DNA of 64,000 nt from UBA4742 sp963773335 (GTDB lineage: Bacteria; Actinomycetota; Acidimicrobiia; Acidimicrobiales; Acidimicrobilacustridaceae), in NCBI GenBank assembly GCA_963773335.1, contig CAVZAT010000003.1, positions 124,001 through 188,000 of the forward strand. The letters run 5' to 3'. This document shows positions 10,655 through 18,870 of the stretch, one piece after another. A program made the position numbers and the translations under genes. Under the pieces are notes generated by a model. The model had not been told where the DNA came from. It saw only the letters and a list, made by a program, of their open reading frames with translations, and did no database searches. How positions within the stretch are numbered: the stretch's first letter is position 1; each line of letters opens with the position of its first letter.

Positions 10655-11781
10655 GTGCCGGGTGATCACCTGGAGATCGAGGCCTTCGAGCTGGTGCGCG
10701 TGCGTGTGCCGATGCGGCGGTCGCGCCGCGCCGCGCACGGCACCATGCCGCCCGAGCGTGACGTGGTGTTGGTACGTGCGATCGGCTCGGACCAGGCCGA
10801 GGGATGGGGTGAGTGCAGCACGCTCGAGGCGCCCACCTACACCGGCGAGCACACCGCCGCGGCCTGGGCCGTCCTGCGTGACCTGGTGGTCCCCTGGCCC
10901 TGGCCGGCGGGCGGATCGGAGGGTGGGAAACCCGATGGCGTCGGCCGCGGTCGACGTCGCGGTCACCGACCTCTCGCTGCGCCGGCAAGGCATCACGTTG
11001 GCGGGCGCGTTGGGCCGGGACGATCCCCAGGGGCCCGGGCTGGCATGGACCGCGGTCGTGGGCGTGCAGCCGAACGTCGACGAGGTGCTCGCCGAGGTCG
11101 ACGACGCGATCCGCAGCGGTGCGGCCAGCGTGAAGCTCAAGATCGGCCCCGGTTGGGACCTCGAACCGGTCCGAGCTGTGCGTGACGCGTGGCCCCGGCT
11201 ACGCGTCGCGGTCGACGCCAACGGATCCTACGGTCGCGACGACACCGACCACCTGGTCGGGCTGGCCGGCCTCCTGGCCGAACGCAAGGGCTACATCGAG
11301 CAGCCGCTGGCGGCGGCGGACCTGCCCGGCCTGAGCCGGCTGGCGTCGCGGTCGCCTGTGCCGGTGGCGCTGGACGAGTCGGTGACATCCGCGACCGATG
11401 CTGGTGTCTTCGGCGCCCTCCGCTCCCGCGGCCTCATCAACGTGAAGCCGGCACGCCTCGGCGGTGTCAGCGCCACGCTGGCGCTGTCGGAGCTGGTGGC
11501 GGGTCAGCCGGCGACGTGGCGTCCCGAGACCTTTCTGGGCGGTCTGTTCGAGACGGGCGTCGGTCGTTCAGCCGCGCTGGCCATCGGTCGCTGTCGCGGT
11601 CACACGGGCGGAGACCGACCTGGGTCCGAGCGTGTGGTACTTCGACGACGACCTGACCGAGCCGCTGGTCCTCGGTTCCGACTCGTTGCACTGGGGTTCG
11701 TCGAAGCCGGGCCTCAGCCTGGCCCCCAGGCCGGAGCGGCTGGCCGAGTTGGCGGTCGACCGGCTGCTGATCCGGCGGTGA
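10655..11781 (+). CDS. menC: o-Succinylbenzoate synthase, enolase superfamily (two frameshifts)
   Basis: An enolase-superfamily enzyme of about 374 aa, here taken as the dehydratase that makes o-succinylbenzoate in menaquinone synthesis. The N-terminal lid domain starts at GTG 10655; the frame changes near 10900-10935 and again near 11575-11590. Conserved barrel residues are visible: VKLKIG (catalytic Lys), VDANGSY (metal Asp), YIEQPL (metal Glu), VALDESV (metal Asp) and INVKPARLGG (second Lys). Dipeptide epimerases share these residues, so the MenC call rests partly on the other seven men genes at 54-62 kb. The stop overlaps the next start (GTGA). Confidence 0.82.
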
Positions 11782-12472
11782 GCGCCCGGGCCGTGGACCT
11801 GGGAGTGGCCGGGGAGTTCTCGGTTGCCCGCTGGTCGGGCTCGGCTGGCGAGCTCCACGGGCTGGGCTGGCCCGAGCCGCTCGTACCGACGGTGTGGGAC
11901 CTGCGAGTCACGTCACCCGCGGCTGGTGCTCGGCTCCACCCAGCGGGTGGACGATGTCGACCGGGACAGACTGGCCGAGCACGGCCTGGAGCTGACCACC
12001 CGGCGCAGCGGCGGGGGCGCGGTGGTGGTCGAGCCCGGCAACGGTGTGTGGCTCGACGTGTTCGCTGCCTCGCTCCGATCGTCGCTGGGTCGACGATGTG
12101 GGCCGATCGTTCGGGTGGTTGGGCGACGCCTGGGTGACGGCCCTCGAGTCGGTCGGCCTCGCCGCCCGACGCCACGACGAACCGCCGCGCGGCGACGGGC
12201 TGGCCGCGATGGTCTGCTTCGCCGGCCTGGGCTCGGGCGAGGTCACCATCGGCGGGGCCAAGGCCGTCGGGCTGTCCCAGCGGCGGACCCGGACCGGCGC
12301 CCGCTTCCAATGCACGTGCTACCGGCGATGGCACCCAGAACCGCTTCGGGCCCTTGGCATCGAGCTCGACGACCTGGCGCCCGTGGCCGAGGTCGACCGC
12401 GACCCGCGGGAGGTGGCCCGAGCCGTCATCGACGCTCTCGCAGCCAGCCACGCCACCGATCAAACAGCCTGA
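11778..12472 (+). CDS. Lipoate-protein ligase A-like protein (at least two frameshifts)
   Basis: A protein of about 231 aa with the biotin/lipoate ligase fold. GTG 11778 overlaps the menC stop. The first frame gives FSVARWSGSAGELHGL, the second (from about 11930) gives LVLGSTQRV and the lipoate-ligase signature RRSGGGAVVVEPGNGVWLDV, and the third (from about 12080) gives DDVGRSFGWLGDAWVTAL and GGAKAVGLSQRRTRTGARFQ, with the conserved Lys. Such proteins attach or transfer lipoate or octanoate to carrier domains. No carrier or lipA gene is in the window, so its exact role is open. Confidence 0.72.
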
Positions 12473-12492
12473 TCGAATCGGCCGGGGGCGGA

Positions 12493-13006
12493 TCATCCGC
12501 CGGTGCTGATGCCGCAGGCCTTCGCCGCGTTCGCCGCCACGTTCGACACCTCAGAGCTGTTGGTTCCCTTCAGCTTGGTGTCGTCCAGCGCGGCGATGGC
12601 CGCGACGATCTTGGTGGTGGCACAGGACTTCTGCGCGGCCGAGACGCTTGCCGGCGCACCGGTGAAGACCGACCTCTCCATCAACTGGTTGGTCAGGGAG
12701 GCGTCGCACTGGTCGGCCGCCCGGATCAGGCGCACGGCGGTCGAATCGGGCAGGTCGCTCACAGCCGAGCTCGACGTGAGCTTGCTCATCTGCGGCGTGG
12801 TCCGAGTTCGTCACCTTTCCGTAGGTGCAGTTCACCAACGACGCCGGGAGCACTGGGGCCTTCGCGCCGTCAGGGGTGAAGAAGACCGTCGCCCCCTTGG
12901 TGTACGACGGCGTGGCCTTCGGCGACGACGACGAGCAGGCCGCGGCGAGCACCGCGACGCCGGCAGCCAGGGCGAGGACGAGGGCAATCGATCGGCGCGT
13001 GGGCAT
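12493..13006 (-). CDS. Secreted lipoprotein of unknown function (frameshifted)
   Basis: A putative lipoprotein of about 170 aa. ATG 13006 opens a basic, hydrophobic signal peptide (MPTRRSIALVLALAAG) that ends in the lipobox LAAAC followed by SSSS. The mature part includes VFFTPDGAKAPVLPASLVNC; the frame changes near 12800 and continues MSKLTSSSAVSDLPDSTAVR to a Cys near the end. Several Cys residues (NCTYG, DQCD, KSCA, KACG) could form disulfides outside the cell. I recognise no family. It is downstream of a DUF3105 lipoprotein on the same strand, with 53 bases between. Confidence 0.6.
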
Positions 13007-13059
13007 TCGTCGCACCGTAGCGGGTCGGTCGCCGGGAATGGGACATCGCGCCACCCAGC

Positions 13060-13647
13060 TCAGCCGATGGGTGTGCCGAACCCGCCCGTGCAGGAGGCAC
13101 CCTGCTCGCCGCCCTGGCTGCCGCCGATGAAGTGCTCGACGAACTGCAACAGCCGGGGGTCGCCCGGGGAGTGCAGAGCCAGCTGCGCACCCCAGGCCGA
13201 CGCCACGATGGGCGTGGGTAGCCCGGGATAGGGGCTCAGCACCAGGTAGCGCTGCAACCCGTCGTAGTGGGTCGTCACCAGGTGGCGGAGCTGGGCCACC
13301 TGCGACGGGGGCAGGGAGGATTGATAGGTGATCCACACGGACCCGTGCTCGAGCGAGTGCACGCCGTGCTCGTTGGCGATCGGTTGGTCGTAGATCCCGC
13401 AGTTCTGCCAGATGGGGTTGTGGGGTCCGCCCGCCGGGGGTGTGCGGTCGTAGGTGACCGGATCGGTGGTGTGGGTGTGGTCGGTCTCGGCGACCACCGA
13501 GGTTCCCCGGGGCAGCCCGACGGTGGTGCCGCTTGGTTGGCTGTGGGCGCTCGACGACGTGCAGCCGCCCAGCGTGAGCACGCCGGCCAGGGCCAGCGCC
13601 GCGAGCAGGGTCGCGACCGACGTGCGCCTCGTCCCCGGTGCCGTCAT
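13060..13647 (-). CDS. DUF3105 lipoprotein
   Basis: An intact 195 aa DUF3105 protein. ATG 13647 begins a signal peptide (SVATLLAALALAGVL) with lipobox LTLGGC, so the mature protein is expected to be lipid-anchored. The DUF3105 core is clear: GGPHNPIWQNCGIYDQ, then EHGVHSLEHGSVWITY, then LVLSPYPGLPTPIVASAWG. The conserved His, Cys and Glu residues suggest a metal site, but no activity is known to me. DUF3105 genes often neighbour DUF305 or copper-handling genes, which are not seen here. The 175 bases upstream show no gene or clear promoter. Confidence 0.85.
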   Translation of the reverse strand: MTAPGTRRTSVATLLAALALAGVLTLGGCTSSSAHSQPSGTTVGLPRGTSVVAETDHTHTTDPVTYDRTPPAGGPHNPIWQNCGIYDQPIANEHGVHSLEHGSVWITYQSSLPPSQVAQLRHLVTTHYDGLQRYLVLSPYPGLPTPIVASAWGAQLALHSPGDPRLLQFVEHFIGGSQGGEQGASCTGGFGTPIG

Positions 13648-13822
13648 GGCCGGCACTGTAGGCGCGTAGCTGGCGCCGTCGATGGCGGTCCGCAGTGCGG
13701 ACGGGACTGGCCGTGGCAGTCGACGGGTGGCGTCCCCGACCGGCACTTGGGGGACGCGCCCCGCTTCCGCGGTGAGCCCGTGGAGGCTCGGCCAGCCAGA
13801 TCTCGCCCTGGGTAGGCACTCG

Positions 13823-13942
13823 TCAGGAGCTGGGCGCACGTCGGCGCATGGCGATCGATCCTCGGGTGCTCGTCGCCACGCAGCCGCGCCAACCGCAGGG
13901 CGCGGTCGACTCGTGATCGGCGGCGCAGTCGAAACCGATCAT
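13823..13942 (-). CDS. Possible tiny ORF coupled to acr3
   Basis: A 39-codon frame whose ATG at 13942 overlaps the acr3 stop (ATGA). It reads MIGFDCAADHESTAPCGWRG at the start and ends in a basic stretch (MRRRAPSS). Its three Cys residues could hint at metalloid binding, but this is too short for a family call. It may equally be chance or the remnant of a longer arsenic gene. The surrounding 13648-13938 region has no other support for coding. Confidence 0.25.
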   Translation of the reverse strand: MIGFDCAADHESTAPCGWRGCVATSTRGSIAMRRRAPSS

Positions 13943-15018
13943 GGGGCGACCTCGTCGTCGGCTGCGTAGAAGCGGCGTTTCGCCCAGAGCGAGACGTAGA
14001 CGAGCGCGACCAGGGAGGGGACCTCGATGAGGGGGCCGATGGTGCCGGCGAGGGCCTGGCCGGAGGTGACGCCGAACACCGCGATCGACACGGCGATGGC
14101 GAGCTCGAAGTTGTTGCCCGCGGCGGTGAAGGCGACCGACGCGTTGCGAGCGTAGGGGAAGTGCAGGCGGTAGCCGAGGGTGAACGAGCCGATCCACATG
14201 ACGGCGAAGTAGACGAGCAGGGGCAACGCGACCCGGGCGACGTCGAGCGGGTGGGTGGTGATCTGGTGGCCTTGGAGGGCGAAGAGCACGACGATGGTGA
14301 ACAGCAGTCCGTAGAGGGCGACGGGACCGATGACGGGGTAGGAAACGGTTCTCGTACCACTCGGTGCCCTTGCGGGCTTCGCCGATCGTGCGGGTCAGGA
14401 ACCCGGCGGCGAGGGGGATGCCCAGGAAGATCAGCACGGACTTGGCGATGGCCCACACCGACACGTGGAGGTCCGCGGTGTCGAGGCCGAGCCAGGCCGG
14501 GCAGCACGGTCAGGTAGAACCAGCCGAGCACGGAGTACATGACGATCTGGAACAGCGAGTTGATGGCGACGAGCACAGCGGCGAGCTCGCGGCTGCCCCA
14601 GCGCCAGGTCGTTCCAGATGAGGACCATGGCGATGCAGCGGGCGAGGCCGACGATGATCAGGCCGGTGCGCAGCTCGGGGAGGTCGGCGAGGAACACCCA
14701 GGCGAGGGTGAACATCAGCAGCGGGCCGATGACCCAGTTGAGGAGGAGGGACAGGCCGAGGGTGCGGCGGTCGGCGAGCTCGTCGCCGAGGTGGCGGTAG
14801 CGGACCTTGGCGAGGATCGGGTACATCATGGCCAGCAGCCCGATGGCGATCGGCAGCGAGACGGTGTCGACCTTGATGCGTTCGAGGGTGGTGTTCAGGT
14901 CCGGGATCAACCGACCCAGGACCAGACCGGCGGCCATGGCCAGCCCGATCCACACGGGCAGGTAGCGATCCAGCGTCGAGAGCTTGGCGGTCACCGAGCC
15001 GGTGTCGGTCGTGGTCAC
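13939..15018 (-). CDS. acr3: Acr3-type arsenite efflux permease (three frameshifts)
   Basis: An arsenite/H+ antiporter of the bile-acid/arsenite (BART) superfamily, about 358 aa with ten predicted membrane helices, that extrudes As(III). GTG 15018 opens the chain; STLDRYLPVWIGLAMAAGL and LVLGRLIPDL are typical Acr3 openings, and GLARCIAMVLIWNDLALG carries the Cys of helix 4 needed for As(III) transport. The frame changes near 14597, 14500 and 14345, each time with one extra base in a short run. The last part (LQGHQITTHPL to LWAKRRFYAADDE) is again typical. It follows arsI by 88 bases and probably shares its promoter. Confidence 0.9.
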
Positions 15019-15106
15019 TGGGCTGTTGTTGCAAGAACCCAGGGTCGGAGGTCCTCCACGCGGCCGTGGGGCCCGCGGGAGGCCGTGAGCGCCAGTCGAG
15101 CGTCGC

Positions 15107-15587
15107 TCAGCAGCATCCGGATTCGGCTGCGGTGGTGGAGCGTCCGAGCGCGACGGGCTCGGCCGCGGCCGGGGCGCAGCACATGGCGGTCTCGTCTCCG
15201 CCGACGAGCTGGTTGGTGAGCTGGTCGGAGTCGCCGGTCTTGACGTACCACTCCCACTTGGCGCCGTCGGGGTCGGTCACCCAGGTCTCGACCTTGGTGG
15301 CGTAGCAGCAGATCGTGTCGTCGATACCTGTCGTCTCGAGGCCGGTGCTCGACAGGCGGGCCTCGGCGGCTTCGACCTCTCCGGCGTTCTCGGTCTCGAC
15401 GCCGAGGTGGTTGAGGGTGGCCCCTTCGGGGCCTTCGAACAGCACCAGCTTGAGAGGGGGATCCGCGATCGGCGAAGTTGGCGTAGCCGGGCTTGCGCTT
15501 GGCGGGCTCGGTGGCGAAGAGCTTCGAGTAGAACTCGACGGCCTTGTCGAGGTCGGTGACGTTGAGAGCGAGCTGGACTCGTGACAC
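15107..15587 (-). CDS. arsI: ArsI-type C-As lyase (glyoxalase fold; frameshifted)
   Basis: A vicinal-oxygen-chelate (glyoxalase-fold) dioxygenase of about 159 aa, the ArsI/CadI type that splits the carbon-arsenic bond of trivalent methyl- and aromatic arsenicals. GTG 15587 is chosen because GGAGG lies just upstream; the start SRVQLALNVTDLDKAV is typical. The frame changes near 15460, then LNHLGVETEN gives a metal-binding His, and DTICCYATKVETWV gives the Cys pair proposed to bind As(III). WVTDPDGAKWEWYVK supplies the metal Glu. The tail AAESGCC adds another Cys pair. It is divergent from arsR across a 115-base control region. Confidence 0.87.
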
Positions 15588-15634
15588 GGGGTTCCTCCGG
15601 CTAGGGTTCATTGATGGTAGTCGATGTGTTGATC

Positions 15635-15664
15635 ACTGTACTCACTCATCGAGAAATGTCAATG
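15635..15664 (-). promoter_or_regulatory. arsI-acr3 promoter with overlapping candidate ArsR operator
   Basis: On the minus strand TTGACA (15662-15657) and TACAGT (15640-15635) are 16 bases apart, a good sigma-70-type promoter for arsI. The 18-base imperfect palindrome CATCGAGAAATGTCAATG (15647-15664) covers the -35; 12 of 18 positions match its own complement. That is where an ArsR dimer would block polymerase. The call is by pattern only. Confidence 0.5.
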
Positions 15665-15702
15665 TGTTCTTGGGTGGGTTCGAGTCAGGAATCGAGGTCC
15701 GT

Positions 15703-16035
15703 GTGAGCGTTCAGGTGTTCAACGGGTGTTGCACCCCGGTGACCGGCGGGGTGCTCGACGAGGCCGACGCCGAGGATCTGGCGGCGGCGTTCAAGGTGCT
15801 GGCTGATCCGGCCCGGCTGCGGCTGCTGTCGTTGGTGGCCGCGTCGCAGGCGGGGGAGGCGTGCGCGTGTGACCTGGTCGGGCCGGTCGGGAAGTCGCAG
15901 CCGACGGTGTCGCATCACCTGTCGATGCTGGTCGATGCGGGGTTGCTGTCACGGGAGAAGCGCGGCAAGTGGGCCTGGTACCGGGTCGTGCCCGAGCGTC
16001 TCGACGGCCTGCGCTCGGCTCTCGCTCCCCAGTAG
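15703..16035 (+). CDS. arsR: ArsR family arsenite-responsive repressor
   Basis: An intact winged-helix repressor of about 110 aa. GTG 15703 is a reasonable start (SVQVFNGCCTPVTGG); several upstream in-frame codons exist but have no better signal. The DNA-binding part is DLAAAFKVLADPARLRLLSL, then the recognition helix in SQPTVSHHLSMLVDAGL and the wing REKRGKWAWYRV. The sensor motif GEACACDLVG has the two Cys of the classic ELCVCDL type; the extra Cys pair near the N-terminus (NGCC) may add a third thiolate. It should release DNA on binding As(III). It is divergent from arsI-acr3 and converges with arsC. Confidence 0.9.
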   Translation: MSVQVFNGCCTPVTGGVLDEADAEDLAAAFKVLADPARLRLLSLVAASQAGEACACDLVGPVGKSQPTVSHHLSMLVDAGLLSREKRGKWAWYRVVPERLDGLRSALAPQ

Positions 16036-16051
16036 GACCCCGACACTCTGG

Positions 16052-16485
16052 TCAGGTCATCTCGATGCCGAGTGACGCGATGAGCGCCTCGACGCGGGCG
16101 CGGATCTCGTCGCGGATCGGGCGGACGGCGTCGACGTCCTTGCCGGCGGGGTCGTCGAGCTCCCAGTCCTCGTAGCGTTTGCCGGGATAGAACGGGCAGG
16201 CGTCGCCGCACCCCATCGTGATCACGACGTCTGATGCCCGCACCGCGGCGTCGTCGAGCTTCTTCGGATGGGCGCCGGCGGCGGGCAGGTCGATGCCGAG
16301 CTCGGCCATGGCCTCGACCACTGCCGGGTTGATGTCGTCGGCGGCGCGGAACCGGCGGAGCGGACCACGACCCGGTCACCGGCGTGGTGGGTGAGCAGCG
16401 CGGCGGCCATCTGGGAGCGGCCGGCGTTGTGGACACAGACGAACAGGACTTCGGGGATCGAGGCAGGCGTGTCGGTTTCAGGCAT
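16052..16485 (-). CDS. arsC: Arsenate reductase, low-molecular-weight phosphatase fold (frameshifted)
   Basis: A thiol-based arsenate reductase of about 144 aa that converts As(V) to As(III). ATG 16485 overlaps the aquaporin stop by eight bases. The phosphatase P-loop is VCVHNAGRSQMAAALL (Cys-X5-Arg). The frame changes near 16350, then VVEAMAELGIDLP and the second catalytic region DVVITMGCGDACPFYPGKR follow, with the Cys pair typical of thioredoxin- or mycothiol-linked reductases, then WELDDPAGKDVDAVRPIRDE. It is co-transcribed with the aquaporin and ArsR-ArsC fusion genes and supplies As(III) for export. Confidence 0.9.
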
Positions 16486-17233
16486 CGGGGGTCTCCGAGT
16501 GGTGGTGGGGGTAGAAGAGGCGGACGAGCCCGAAGGCGATGACCATGCCGATGAGTTGCATGACGATGAACATCGGTGCGGAGGATGGGGCGATCCCGGC
16601 GAAGCTGTTCGACAGGGTGCGAGCGACGGTGACGGCCGGGTTCGCGAAGCTGGTCGACGATGTGAACCAGTAGGCGCCGCCGATCCACGCACCTACCGCG
16701 AACGGGATGACGCTTGCCCGTCCCGTGCGCACGCAGGCTTGGATCAACACCAGCAGCGTCACCGTGGCGACCACCTCGGACACCCAGAGCGCGGGCGAGG
16801 ACCGGACGTGGGTGGAGATGCTCACCACGGGGAGTTGGAACATCACGTTGGCGAGCATCGCTCCGAGGCAGCCGCCGATCACCTGGGCGACGATGTACGA
16901 GCCCGGTGTCGCGGGTGCTGGTGGTGCCCAACATCCGGTCGAGCAGGCTGACGACCGGGTTGAAGTGGGCGCCGGACACCAGCGCCGAACATCAAGATCA
17001 AGCCGATCAGCGCGGCCGGCGGTAGCCGCCGCGTTCTCCAGCAGCTGCAGACCGACGTCTCCCGCGGACAGGCGACTGGCGGCGATGCCCGAGCCGATGA
17101 CGGCCACGATCAGCATGCCGGTGCCGAATGCCTCGGCGGCCAGTCGGCGGGTCAGGTCGAGGCGGAGTTCACCGGTGCCGGTCTCGACCTCGAGGCCCAA
17201 CTCGCGGTCGCTCGGATGCAGCTCGTCGGTCAC
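16478..17233 (-). CDS. aqpS: AqpS-like aquaglyceroporin of an arsenic operon (two frameshifts)
   Basis: A MIP-family channel of about 251 aa with six predicted helices. GTG 17233 overlaps the stop of the upstream fusion gene (GTGA). The first half contains EAFGTGMLIVAVIGSGIAA and, after frame changes near 17000 and 16915, GAHFNPVVSL; the second half contains SSTSFANPAVTVARTLSNSF. The first asparagine box is NPV and the second is NPA followed by Val where most aquaporins have Arg. This Arg-to-Val change is the hallmark I know from AqpS channels of rhizobial ars operons, which let As(III) leave the cell down its gradient. Its place between two arsC-type genes fits that role. Confidence 0.85.
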   Translation of the reverse strand: MTDELHPSDRELGLEVETGTGELRLDLTRRLAAEAFGTGMLIVAVIGSGIAASRLSAGDVGLQLLENAAATAGRADRLDLDVRRWCPAPTSTRSSACSTGCWAPPAPATPGSYIVAQVIGGCLGAMLANVMFQLPVVSISTHVRSSPALWVSEVVATVTLLVLIQACVRTGRASVIPFAVGAWIGGAYWFTSSTSFANPAVTVARTLSNSFAGIAPSSAPMFIVMQLIGMVIAFGLVRLFYPHHHSETPDA

Positions 17234-17901
17234 GACGCCTCCGCCAACGCCGCGACCTTTCGGATCCGGTCCCGGAGCTCGCCCACCGCGGCGTCGAAGG
17301 CCGCCTTGGTCCCGACCGGCACCGGGTCGGGGATCGACCAGTGCAACCAGGTGTCATCCGGGGCGAGCTCCTCGTGGGCCCGGTCGCACACGGTGATGAC
17401 CAGCTCCCGCGTCGCGTCGACGTCGGCCAAGCCATGGGGTGTGGCGCCCTCGAGATCGAGTCCCGCCCGCCGAGCCGCCGCTGCGGCGCCGGGGTGGACT
17501 CGATCGGCGGGATGCGTTCCCGCCGACCGGGCCGGCTCACCGGTGGCCTGTCGCCACAGGGCCGCGGCCAGCTGGGAGCGCGCCGAGTTGGCGCGGCACA
17601 CGAACAGCGCGGCACCCACCCGGATCTGTCTACCGGGGGCGAGACCCTCGAGCGCGTCGGATATCAGGTGTACGTAGCGGCGACGTCCGTCGCCGCTTGA
17701 CCGCGACCGTTCGATCAGCCCCACACGTTCGAGGACGTCGAGATGGTGGGCCAGCAGGTTCGATTCCATCCCGAGTCGTCGGCGCAGCTCGATCGGGGCC
17801 CGATCCGACACGGACAGCTCATCGACGAGCTCCAACCGGGCCGGATCGCCCAGCGCGGCGTGTCGCGCCGCTCGCGTTCCCAAGCTCACCGACAGGTTCA
17901 C
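17230..17901 (-). CDS. ArsR-ArsC fusion: HTH regulator joined to arsenate reductase-like phosphatase
   Basis: An intact 223 aa two-domain protein. Residues 1-90 form an ArsR-type winged helix (ALGDPARLELVDELSVSD, then RLGMESNLLAHHLDVLERVG), without a CxC As(III) motif. Residues 97-223 form a low-molecular-weight phosphatase domain with P-loop FVCRANSARSQLAAALW. Similar fusions occur in actinobacteria next to ars genes. The reductase half may sense or reduce arsenate while the HTH half controls the operon; this is inference. GTG 17901 is used, and GTG 17889 is an alternative. It leads the operon fusion-aqpS-arsC, with overlapping genes throughout. The later Asp loop WSIPDPVP is present. Confidence 0.85.
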   Translation of the reverse strand: MNLSVSLGTRAARHAALGDPARLELVDELSVSDRAPIELRRRLGMESNLLAHHLDVLERVGLIERSRSSGDGRRRYVHLISDALEGLAPGRQIRVGAALFVCRANSARSQLAAALWRQATGEPARSAGTHPADRVHPGAAAAARRAGLDLEGATPHGLADVDATRELVITVCDRAHEELAPDDTWLHWSIPDPVPVGTKAAFDAAVGELRDRIRKVAALAEAS

Positions 17902-17905
17902 CGCC

Positions 17906-17955
17906 TCACAATCTCACTCACAATCTACTGAGTCAACTAGTGATGAGTTACTAGT
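17906..17955 (-). promoter_or_regulatory. Candidate operator and promoter of the ArsR-ArsC fusion operon
   Basis: Just upstream of the fusion gene the base composition becomes AT-richer. Two copies of the palindromic hexamer ACTAGT lie at 17936-17941 and 17950-17955, and two direct copies of TCACAATCT at 17906-17914 and 17918-17926. On the minus strand TTGACT lies between these blocks and could be a -35, with GATTGT 17 bases on as a weak -10. The ACTAGT pair is a plausible binding site for the ArsR half of the fusion. Confidence 0.4.
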
Positions 17956-18028
17956 CGGCAGGCGGGGCTTGGCCCCGTTCCAGGTTCCGCCTTCGGCGCA
18001 CACGCCTGGGGAAGTCGGGGGAAGATCA

Positions 18029-18062
18029 TTGACCGTGTGGGGGAAAGTGGCATAGGGTGGGG
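18029..18062 (+). promoter_or_regulatory. mra (dcw) promoter with MraZ operator
   Basis: TTGACC (18029-18034) and TAGGGT (18053-18058) are 18 bases apart and form a good promoter. Across the spacer and -10 lie three pentamers at exact 10-base periods: TGGGG (18038-18042), TGGCA (18048-18052) and TGGGG (18058-18062). TGGG-type repeats with 5-base spacers are the known MraZ binding sites, so MraZ probably represses its own operon here. Two weaker matches lie upstream at 18007 and 18017. A 150-base untranslated leader follows before mraZ. Confidence 0.7.
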
Positions 18063-18212
18063 CCTAGTGGAGGACGGGGGTGCCAAGATCCCACGGCTTC
18101 GCCCAACGAGGGGCGGAGTCGGACCGATCGGATCGGGGCACCATCGGCCACCACCTCAGGGGCTCCGAAGCAGGACCGAGCCGGGTGCGAGTCAGCCGGC
18201 GGAGAGGGCAGC

Positions 18213-18632
18213 GTGTTCGTCGGCACCTTCGAGCATTCGCTCGATGACAAGGGCAGGGTCGTCCTGCCGTCGACGTTCCGCAGCTACCTCGCCGACCGCG
18301 GGTTCGTCTCTCAGTTCGACGCCTGCCTCGGGGTGTGGACCGAGGAAGGATTCGCCGACGTGGCCAAGCGATTGACCGAGAAGATCCGAGAGGGACTGGC
18401 TCCCCAGGACGCCATGCGTGGCTTCTCGGCCAATGCCGCCGAGGTGAAGCCCGACTCCCAGGGACGCATCCTGCTGCCCCACCGCCTGCGCCAGTTCGCC
18501 GGCCTTGACCGTGAGGTCGTCGTCATCGGCGCCATCGATCGCATCGAGATCTGGGACACCCGCCGCTGGGGTGAGGTCTCGGCTCGAGCCGACGAGAGCC
18601 TGTCCCACGCCGTCACCGCCCTGGGTCTCTGA
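18213..18632 (+). CDS. mraZ: MraZ transcriptional regulator
   Basis: An intact 139 aa MraZ, the DNA-binding ring protein that opens dcw clusters and controls their transcription. GTG 18213 is chosen because GGAGAGGG lies just upstream and the next residues, FVGTFEHSLDDKGRVVLPS, are the standard start. The second AbrB-like half is present as EVKPDSQGRILLPHRLRQFA, so both DXXGR motifs (DKGR and SQGR) are found. Its likely target is the TGGGG repeat box 150 bases upstream. The gene is followed by an unusually long 300-base gap before rsmH. Confidence 0.95.
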   Translation: MFVGTFEHSLDDKGRVVLPSTFRSYLADRGFVSQFDACLGVWTEEGFADVAKRLTEKIREGLAPQDAMRGFSANAAEVKPDSQGRILLPHRLRQFAGLDREVVVIGAIDRIEIWDTRRWGEVSARADESLSHAVTALGL

Positions 18633-18870
18633 GGACCTCCGGGCCACATGTCCACCGCCCCCCGACCGATCGACACGCATCACCCGCACACAGGATCCGG
18701 ATCGCTCATTCGCAGCCTCCCGGCCGGCACGATGGAAGGCCCCTACTCCGCCCGCTTCCCATCCAGCCCGATCGGGGAGACATCCCGACGGGCGCCCGCC
18801 GGTCGAGAGGCTGCCGATGAGCGATCCACCTGTGGCCCCCGCCATCCACATCGCCGCCACAGCCAGCATT

